The position numbers and the translations under genes are program-made. A DNA stretch of 64,000 nt from Mytilus edulis (lineage: Eukaryota > Mollusca > Bivalvia > Mytilida > Mytilidae). Positions 56,479 to 64,000 of this stretch are shown here, piece by piece (within the stretch, counting starts at the first letter, position 1; the number at the start of each line of letters is the position of its first letter). The notes below the pieces were generated by a model. It was not told where the DNA came from. It was given only the letters and a program-made list of their open reading frames with translations, and searched no databases. The stretch spans positions 35,806,193-35,870,192 of the forward strand of contig NC_092354.1 of the NCBI RefSeq assembly GCF_963676685.1. The letters are read 5' to 3'.

Positions 56479-56639
56479 AGTTTTACCCCAGTGATGATCG
56501 CACAGTCTCATTTTGTTAGTTATACAAAAAGGCTTAAAAAATAATATATTTCTTAGATTAAAAGGTAAAAAGTATGGGATTGGGTGTTTAGTTGGTACAC
56601 GCCTTCACACTTTATCGTTTCATTAAAGTCAGCTTCATA

Positions 56640-56770
56640 GTTAGAACATCGCACTTCAGCGTAGATATCAACAAGTCAACGTCACAATGTTACCATCGCA
56701 CTTCAGCTCAGACCATCGAGGTTCAGCGTAGACCGTCGCACGTTAGCGTGACCAACGCGGTTCCGAGTCC
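56640..56770. repeat. Short degenerate tandem repeat
   Basis: CATCGCACTTCAGCGTAGA-like units repeat with variation (CATCGCACTTCAGCTCAGAC, CATCGAGGTTCAGCGTAGAC, CGTCGCACGTTAGCGTGACC), about 20 bp each. Not coding. Confidence 0.6.
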
Positions 56771-56856
56771 TACACTTGTAATAACATCAACCATGAAAGA
56801 AATTCAACCATGAAAGAAATTGACCTATATTTAGATAACTAATACTTTTAATTGCA

Positions 56857-57242
56857 TTGATTGATTGATTGTTGGTTGCTTAACGTCCAGTGGCAAATAT
56901 TTCATGCATATTCAGGACGAGAACAAGTTCACAATAAATACAATAGGTAGGTTGTTACAATAATGGCTATCTGGGATGATGGTCGGGGAAATTTGGACTG
57001 CCTCTGGAAAAAGAGGGTTTATTGGATCGGGACAGAAATTTTGCCTTGCAACAGGCCACCTGCGGACCCCTCAAAGAGTTGTTGCAAGGGTTCTTAACGT
57101 GCAAAGAGCGTGACACTCTCTTTACACGAGGCTTCGGATTAACGTCCCCCTTCTGACCGGACGTAACTGCGAACTTGATACATCTGTCACAGCCAAACGG
57201 ACGCCCCACTTAGGCAAGCGTTTTACTGCCGGTTTGGGAGAA
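56857..57242 (-). mobile_element. SINE-A, minus, first of a tandem pair
   Basis: Begins with (TGAT)n and TTGGTTGCTTAACGTCCAGT and runs to TACTGCCGGTTTGGGAGAAGA, where the next SINE-A starts at once. The first ~45 bp of its 5' end are missing or displaced. Confidence 0.88.
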
Positions 57243-57246
57243 GATG

Positions 57247-57815
57247 ATTGATTGATTGATTGTTGGTTGCTTAACGTCCAGTGGCAAATATTTCATGCAT
57301 ATTCAGGACGAGAACAAGTTAACATGTTCTTTGGTTTTCTATGTTGTGTCATGTGTGCTATTGTTTTTCTGTTTGTCTTTTTCATTTTTAGCCATGGCGT
57401 TGTCAGTTTGTTTTAGATTTACGAGTTTGACTGTCCCTTTGGTGTCTTTCGTCCCTCTTTTAACAAAAAATACAATAGGTAGGTAGTTGTAATAGAGGCC
57501 ATCTAGGATGATGGTCGGGGAAATTTGGACTGCCACTCGAAAATGAGGGTATATTGGATAGGGACAGAAATTTTGCCTTCCAACAGGCCACCTACTGACC
57601 CCTCAAAGAGTTGTCGCAAGGGTTCTTAACGTGCAAAGAGCGTGGCACTCTCTATACACGAGGCATCGGATTTAACGTCCACTTTCTGACCGGACGTGAC
57701 TGCGAACTCGATACATCCCGCACAGCCAAACGGACGCCCCACTTCGGCAAGCGTTTTACTGCCGGTCGGGAGAAGACCAAGTGACCATATTTCTATTCCC
57801 CAGTCACCCTGGGGG
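57247..57815 (-). mobile_element. SINE-A, minus, second of the pair, split by an insertion
   Basis: Full SINE-A from (TGAT)n to CAGTCACCCTGGGG, interrupted at 57324-57463 by a 140-bp retroposon. It sits head to tail with the copy at 56857-57242. Confidence 0.9.
57324..57463 (+). mobile_element. 5'-truncated GACGGGTGCC-family retroposon nested in SINE-A
   Basis: Matches only the 3' 140 bp of the family at 33837-34055 (TTCTATGTTGTGTCATGTGT ... CTTTCGTCCCTCTTTT). TTAACA occurs on both sides and may be the target-site duplication. The host SINE resumes as AAAAAATACAATAGGTAGG. Confidence 0.8.
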
Positions 57816-58472
57816 GAGACAATATTTACATGTCAATTTGTAATTACCCTTCAAAGTTCATGGTTCACAGGTAGCCATTTGCATAGTTCAAATAAGATTG
57901 TTTACCCCACGTGATATCCATATATGGTGATTTACAATATTACTTACCTGTACAGGTAAATTTTTGAATGAAATACAAGTTAATCAATTTAATAATGAGG
58001 TAGGAAAATATTTCTTATAAGACCAAGCTAAAACGTAATTAAGATAAAAAAATATGAAATTTACTCCAAACATTATAATTGATCATAGGTTTAATTGTTC
58101 CATTCATTTAGAATACACATTTTACAAGTACATTTATATATCAAGTCAAGAAATGTACATTGACCTTTTATTGAAAAAAAAATCACATTTAAAATGATTT
58201 AAAATACTTTAAGTTGTTCTTACTTTGAGGAGGCAGTCCTACTAAAATCATTATAATTTTGCAACAATATTTTATTTTTTGTTGATGTAAAATTATTTAT
58301 ATTCTTTTATTTTTTCCAGGTATGTTGTTAGTGGACATGTGCAGGTTGTGCTTACAAATCAAGTATCTGATGACTCACCTTGTATTGCCATTAAAGACAA
58401 AGTGACGCCATCTCAACGTGCCAGGGAAAAGCCACATCAACCCTGGGTCTACTTAGATAAATAGTTATAAAG

Positions 58473-58626
58473 TACCAGGATTATAATCTTATACGCCAGA
58501 CGCGCGTTTCGTCTTCATAAGACTCATCAGTGACGCTCAGATCAAAATAGTTAAAAAGCCAAATAAATACAAAGTTGAACAGCATTGAGGATCCAAAATT
58601 CCAAAAAGTTGTGCCAAATACTTTTC
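58473..58626 (+). mobile_element. TACCAGG-family element inserted in a coding exon
   Basis: 154 bp from TACCAGGATTATAATCTTAT to GTGCCAAATACTTTTC, flanked by TTATAAAG at 58465-58472 and 58627-58634 (8-bp duplication). It interrupts the SWIM-YqaJ-PHD exon 2. It corresponds to one terminal repeat plus part of the interior of the element at 11961-12408. Confidence 0.85.
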
Positions 58627-58706
58627 TTATAAAGCCAGTGCGTCAGTGTATTGTGCACACTGTACATGCATGACAGGGTAAGTTAGATTAATAGTATTTG
58701 TTTTTA

Positions 58707-58737
58707 TTAAATATAATATATATATATATATATATAT
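58707..58737. repeat. (TA)n microsatellite
   Basis: About 13 TA units inside an intron of the transposon gene. Confidence 0.9.
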
Positions 58738-61276
58738 GTTTGTGCACAAGCATGCTTAATTAATCTAGAATTACTAATAGAAAGTAAACATAAAAAGATT
58801 TCATGCTGTAAGGCATATAGAATTATTATTCTTCGAATAAAGGAATTAAAAGCAAATAAGAAATGTATAATAAAAAGGATCGATATAGGCAAAATACTTT
58901 ATTCCAACTTTTATAACATGTACAATGTAACCTTTAAGGGTATGTACAGCAAAATAGGCAGTTTACAGCCAAATTATGGTAATGGTGTTTACATATCTGC
59001 GTTATTTGTAAGATATAAGTTTATTGAAATACCGAGTAATCTATATATGTTCTTGCTTTGTAGGTTGGGTGAAGTATGCAGCCATGTTGGTGCACTTCTC
59101 TTCAAGATTGAAATGGGAGTAAAGATGGGGCTAACTCTGTCAAGCTCGACAAGCAAGGCATGCCAGTGGAATAGTACATTTAGAAAAGAGGTAATTTTAA
59201 TTATATTTTAATAAAGTGTAATTACTATTAAAGGAATTATATTTATATACATGTACAATGTAGCAATTTAGATATAAAAACAAAGATTTGGTATGATAGC
59301 CAATGAGACTATAATACATGTACATGATTATATTTTTACATTATTGTATATAATCGATTGAGATGAATGAAATAATGAATCAAAACAATGCTTTTTTTTT
59401 ACATTCCGCCATTATGAATAAAAATAAGTTGTATACAAAAAATAAGGTGTGATGGGCCTCCATCCCAGACCATATTTTCCTAACAATTATAAACAGTGTG
59501 AGTGCACACTGCAAAAGTACTGAGTCAGTTACAATGTATGATGTGAATAAGGAAAAATATTTCTCTTTTTTAAACTATCTGATCTTAAATACTTATCATT
59601 TATTTTAATCTTTCAGGTGATACCTGCTACAGTGACAAGATATTTGTGACAAAATCAAAGGCAAAAGAACCAAAGAAGTTGTCTCTATTCAAGCAGATGG
59701 CTCATCTTTTCTTCCACAACCTGAAGTCCTTGATGAACTATATGCTCTGGTACCAAATGTTCCATTTTTTACATCAGTGACAGCACCCTCACAGATTGTA
59801 GAGAGTCAACCAGTAGCAACTTAAACAGAAACGTATCCTAAGCAATTGCAATCACTACAAGATCCAGACATTTCAGACATCAACATTGACAGTCATTGCA
59901 AAGACATTTTCTCCGGCTACTTGTGTTCAGACTACTAATCTACAAATTTAGAAGCCGAAACAAGGAACCAAGCCATTAGCCCACTATGGTTTCAACACTG
60001 TATGGGGCGTGTTACAGCATCTAAGGCCCATGACGTTTGGACACGCAAAGACACCACATCACCTGACGTTTTAGTCAAGCGCATTGTTGGGTATTCATCA
60101 TATGACCTGTCCAAAAAGCTGCTGTCAAGTGGGGAGTCGACCACGAAGAAGAATGCAGACAAGCCTATATCACCAACCAAAACACACAACACATTGATTT
60201 TGAATGTAAGGTTTTACTATTAACAATCAACACCCATTCTTGGGAGCCAGTCCCAATGGCATTACCAACTGTCAGTGTTGTGGTAAAGGACGAATTTAGA
60301 TTAAGTGCCCATACAAGCATAAGGACATTACTGTTATGCAAGCTGCATCATCTGATAAAGACTTTTGTTTGGACAAGTCTCTACACCTCAAGACCAACCA
60401 CAGATACTACACACAGGTTCAATTCCAGATGTTCATCCTCCAAATGACATTTTGTGACTTTGTTGTCTACACTAAGTGTAAGCCTTCACCCAGTATGGTC
60501 ATAGTAAGAGTGCCCATTGATGTGAACTTTTGTCATGCCTTAATAAGCAAATGTGAACTCTTTGTGAAGACGTATGTAATAAGGGAGTTAGTCACCAGAC
60601 AGCTGGAAAACCAACAAGCCACAACACAACCACCAGAAGAAAACAACAACGAAAAAAAGACATGGTGTTTATGTGCCGAACCAGAATACGGCAGAATGAT
60701 CAAGTGCGACAAATCTGAGTGTCCGTATCAGTGGTTTCACTACAAGTGTGTAAATATCCGACGAAAGCCAAAGGGAAAGTGGTATTGTTTGAGCTGCAGT
60801 GAATAGACTTGTACTGAACATTGTGTTATTTTGACTTTGTTATGTACAGATTAATGCTAATGGTTGTAACCAATGTATTTTGTGGGGTTTTTTTTCTGTA
60901 CACATATTGTCTCATTACTGCTTGCATGATTTATTGTGATAAATCTCATCAAGACAGATGAAGACCAAAAATAAATAAATATCATTTATTTTTTTCATAA
61001 TACATGTACGTTTTTAATAAAGTTCACATTGCACAGTTCTAGTGTAATGACAACATGGTATACATGTATCATTTCTTAAAAAGGGTAAACTTTTTTCAAT
61101 GTACATATATCAAAACTATTGTTTTATTTAACCAATTCTTTTTTATTTCATACTATATTTGTACTATAGGTTATTCCATATCAATATTGAAATAGTAACT
61201 GTTTTGAAATGTTTACATAAAGTATATAATATGTATTTTTCTTTTTTATTTATATATCAAAAGTACAATCAGTAAA

Positions 61277-62254
61277 TCAAGACACAAGTTTAGGATGTAA
61301 ATTACACACTGCTGAACATAATGTAACAACACTGTCTGAATGTGGCACCAAATAAATGCTCATATTACTACTTAAAATGTTGAAGTTTTTTAACTGTTCA
61401 ATTGCCGTCTCCACATGAATGCGTACATGGACAATTTTTCTTGTCTGTTCTACTTCTTTTGCACTAAGTTGGGATTTACCTTTGGTGAAAGCAGGAATTA
61501 CTAATGATGCATGGCGACTAGCTAACTCCTTTGCAATTAAAAGACCTCGGTCGGCTAGAACTTGGTCCCCATGCTCTAATTTATCCAAAAAACCACTACG
61601 CTGAGTTATAACTTTGTCTGATGTTCTACCTCCAAAGGCTTTTTACACAAATGATATTGCACCGGTAGGTGTTATGGACACTACAAACTTGATGGTGTTG
61701 TGATGTTTATAATTCGACCAGGTTTGTGCCCTTGCAGTTAAATTTGCTGGTCTTTGGATGAATATTTTGAAACAGTCTATGATGCTGATGCACCTTGGAT
61801 ATGAAAGTTTAAATACTATGGGCATGTTCTTTATGAGATTGTCTTTATCTGGCCACTGCACTAGAAATGACAGTTTTTCAGCAAGTTTTTGAATACATTT
61901 GTTAAATATATCGGATAAATTGACACCTTGAACCGATAAGCTATATCTTGGTGTTGAATGTTCAGTCTCAGCTTCATTAAAATACACAATAAAATATTTG
62001 ACGGAGACATTAATTTGCTGGATGGTAATATTGTCAGGCAAAATGAAACTAACCACATGCAAATGGCTTTATTTGGCACACCTGTGTAAAATAGTGTTTA
62101 CGGTCACTGGATATTGCTTGGTCACCAAACCTTGAGTCATTAAATTCTTTTCTTAGCGTAATATTTTATGCTTGTAACCTGCCAAGCTCTTCATGAAGTA
62201 GTTCATTTTCAATACGAAGGGCTGCTATTTTCTTGATGCATGGACCATGTAAAT
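61277..62254 (-). pseudogene. DDE transposase, PIF-Harbinger/ISL2EU type
   Basis: Minus-strand exon after an acceptor (AATTTTCAG). The N-terminal part is a helix (IKKIAALRIENELLHEELGR) with a TAA at its end, then frameshifts around 62040-62100. From 62062 the frame reads SLSVQGVNLSDIF, WPDKDNLIKNMPIVF, YPRCISIIDCFKIFIQRP (catalytic Asp), TWSNYKHHNTIKFVVSITPT, one in-frame TAA (61643-61645), then KAFGGRTSDKVITQRSGFLD, QVLADRG (second Asp), IPAFTKGKSQLS and VRIHVETAIEQLK (third, Glu). The frame is otherwise continuous over the stop. This enzyme would cut and join the element ends. No THAP exon was identified upstream. Its end lies 471 bp from that of the SWIM-YqaJ-PHD gene, tail to tail. Confidence 0.85.
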
Positions 62255-62628
62255 CTGAAAATTAAAAAAAATCAAATAAATGACAATGAAAAAAAGACGG
62301 TATGAAAACTTCACTTTGTTACAAGAACATAAACATTCTAAATGTACATCACAATTTCAATACATCACACTCAATTTAATATCTAATATAACAAAACATT
62401 TCACCATTTTTATTATAAATAATTTCATTAAATGTATGTTTCACTATAATACGTTATTCTGATTGGCTAACTAGACATCCCTTGTTATTCCTTAAGCAGT
62501 TGTATCACACAATAAAACTTTTCATTCATGATGACACGAGGTCTCACAATAAAGTGCACAGGTAAATGAAATAAAAACTTGATAAAAGGCGTGATTTCAT
62601 GATCCTATAGGTAAAAATGTAATTATAA
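62255..62628. other. No gene recognised
   Basis: AT-rich. Upstream exons or the far end of the ISL2EU-type element should lie here or beyond, but no terminal repeat was identified. Confidence 0.3.
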
Positions 62629-62782
62629 GTATTGAATGTTTTTTTTTGTAACTTAATAGGGTTGTAAAAGCGTTGACCGTGCGCACATTTTTAGTATAAA
62701 GCGCTTCCGCGCTTCATACAAAATGTACTTCGGTCAACGCTTTTACACCCCAATAAATTTACAAAAAAGAGCATTCAATTCT
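62629..62782. mobile_element. Palindromic MITE, ~150 bp
   Basis: Nearly the whole block folds on itself: GGTTGTAAAAGCGTTGACCG pairs with CGGTCAACGCTTTTACACCC, the outer ATTGAATG..TTTTTTTGTAA pairs with TTTACAAAAAAGAGCATTCAAT, and the centre is GCGCTTCCGCGC. No coding sequence. Foldback DNA element. Confidence 0.75.
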
Positions 62783-63362
62783 TAAATAAATTATTCAAAT
62801 AAGACAAAACAAGATTTTAATCATTTCAATACCCAAATCACTGTGATGATTAAGTATAATCTAATGAGACTCATAAAATACAAATTGATGTAACAATTTA
62901 ATTGGAATACTTTGACCTGGTAAAGGTCTTAGATTGGATCTAACCCTAACCCATAAGGATAAGGTTGAACATAAGTTCATGTCTAAGGATACGATAAGAT
63001 TTCATTTTAGTTGAAGGTTAAGAGAACGTTACGTTTGAGGATAAGGAGAAGATAAAGAGACAAGTGGTAATAAGGACAGGGGGTAAAATGCAGATAAGAA
63101 TAAGTTTAGAGATGAGATTAAGTGATGGTATCAGGGTTAGGCTAATAATTCAAGTAAACGCATCCGGCAAACGCAAATGATCACTCTATGGTTTTGGATA
63201 AGATCGTGTTTTCTACTTACGAAGTAATTGTATGATTGTAAAGTTATTAATCACCCATTACGAACAGATAGTCGATGCTAAAAAAAACCAAGGCAAAACA
63301 TAAAAAACACCCTTGTCAGCTGATAGTTCATATTGATCCGTCACCTCTTTCTCCTTTTTTAG
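62783..63362. other. GATAAG-rich tract (62910-63160), no gene
   Basis: Purine-rich on plus, with many AAGGATAAGG, AGGATAAG and GATAAGA words but no fixed period. CTAACCCTAACCC occurs once at 62942 (two telomere-like units). Probably intronic to the exon that follows. Confidence 0.5.
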
Positions 63363-64000
63363 AATGTATATCACTTTCAAACTTAGAACTGATAGTTCAA
63401 AGGAAGTTCGACAAATTCAAAGAAGAAATTCTCAAAGAAAACAGAAGCGCCCTTTCAGGGCTGATAAACGACAATGAAAAATTAAGAACGGAAGTGGTGA
63501 ACTTGAATAACAAAAACAAAGAGTTGGAAAAAAATCAACTAGAATTAAAAAGTGAGATTAATACAATAAAGACAGAAATAGAGAAGAAGGACATGGAGGT
63601 TGATGAAAACCAAAATGAATCTCAGAATCAGAATGAAATAGCCTTGTTAGGTGTTACCATCGCAACATACAACATTGAACTGACAAAAATAAAGAATGAC
63701 ATTGACATGTATAACAAAACTAATGACCAAGCTTTGGAAAATATTAGAACAGATCTAACCATGTTGAAATCTTCTCAAAAAGATGAGATTGAGAGCTGTC
63801 TGAACAATGCAACATTGAGCATAAAGACTAATTCAAATGCAACTGACAGAGACAACTTTAGCACTACAATCTTTGAAGTGTTTCCTGGGTTGGAGAGAGA
63901 CCTTTCGGCGGAAAATATCCCAGTCACGGAATACATTGCAATAAACCAGACACCACATACCAGTACACCAAAGGAATGCATCGCTGAAACCAGTAGTGAA
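63363..64000 (+). CDS. Coiled-coil protein, internal exon, truncated by window end
   Basis: After an acceptor (CTCCTTTTTTAG, 63351-63362) the frame is open for 212 codons to the last base of the window; both other frames have stops. It starts with two bases of a split codon. Residues 5 to about 90 form a strong coiled coil: VQRKFDKFKEEILKENRSAL, LRTEVVNLNNKNKELEKNQL, KSEINTIKTEIEKKDMEVDE. A second helical stretch follows (LTKIKNDIDMYNKTNDQALE), then a looser Ser/Thr/Asn-rich tail (TPHTSTPKECIAETSSE). No ATG or upstream exon was found in the window. No enzyme motif and no family recognised. Base composition and frame length make it a real exon with high likelihood. Confidence 0.8.

Larger units (their letters stand above)
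57924..60806 (+). pseudogene. SWIM-YqaJ-PHD protein of an ISL2EU-type transposon
   Basis: Exons: 57924-57955, 58320-58677, 59064-59190, 59617-60806, with matching phases at each junction. It reads YVVSGHVQVVLTNQVSDDSP, KVTPSQRAREKPHQPWVYLD, a SWIM zinc motif split by an intron (CAHCTCMTG + LGEVCSHVGALLF), then a YqaJ nuclease (GRVTASKAHDVW, KWGVDHEEEC, PFLGASPNG, IKCPY, YYTQVQFQM) and a C-terminal PHD finger (WCLCAEPEYGRMIKCDKS ... WYCLSCSE). Damage: a TAG at 58462, a 154-bp insertion in exon 2, several frameshifts, the catalytic Asp of SPDG changed to Asn, and the catalytic Glu codon changed to TAG (60297-60299). From memory, ISL2EU transposons encode a YqaJ protein beside a DDE transposase, as found here at 61277-62254 in convergent orientation. 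Inactive. An AATAAA lies near 60970. Confidence 0.8.

Noticed and set aside
62942-62954. Interstitial telomere sequence (CTAACCCTAACCC)
   Set aside because: Only two units in a tract of similar purine/pyrimidine words; not meaningful.

Overview
The window looks like nuclear DNA of a bivalve mollusc, most likely a marine mussel (Mytilus-type). It is AT-rich and intron-rich. It carries many copies of dispersed repeats I associate with mussel genomes: a ~430-bp SINE ending in (ATCA)n, a repeat containing TACCAGGATTATAAT, and families containing GCGGTATGGGCTTTGCTC or GACGGGTGCCGCATGTGG. There are no operons or bacterial signals. All identifications come from reading the sequence and from memory of protein families; no database search was run.

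Layout. 1-14 kb is a transposon graveyard: a Crypton-type tyrosine recombinase, a MITE, a piggyBac tail, the 3' end of a LINE, two damaged C2H2 zinc-finger genes (minus strand) and a 2.5-kb TIR-bounded repeat with a second repeat nested in it. 14.7-21.6 kb holds a SINE and then a full-length I-superfamily LINE on the minus strand (15390-21557), flanked by an exact 12-bp target-site duplication, with long ORF1 and ORF2. 21.7-49.7 kb appears to be a plus-strand gene with phase-compatible exons at 21.7, 41.5, 48.3, 48.6 and 49.5 kb, ending in five C2H2 fingers. Its long introns hold SINEs, MITEs, a Penelope-like element with GIY-YIG, Ty3/gypsy, DDE and Tnp2 fragments, and several unassigned exon-like stretches.

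49.8-56.4 kb is a convergent minus-strand gene of five exons. One 4-kb exon encodes a C2H2 finger and a YqaJ/lambda-exonuclease-type PD-(D/E)XK nuclease. Its splice phases agree at every junction and its catalytic motif is intact, but the long exon has three in-frame stops and one frameshift. 57.9-62.3 kb is a decayed two-gene DNA transposon of ISL2EU/PIF-Harbinger type: a SWIM-YqaJ-PHD gene on plus and a DDE transposase on minus, tail to tail. The last 638 bases are the start of an open coiled-coil exon that runs off the window.

How parts relate. The SINE shares its 3' tail with the LINE, so the LINE (or its relatives) is the likely source of the machinery that copies it. Two unrelated-looking YqaJ nucleases lie within 12 kb, one clearly part of a transposon and the other in a spliced gene of unknown function. 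The C2H2-YqaJ gene is the best candidate for an undescribed system.
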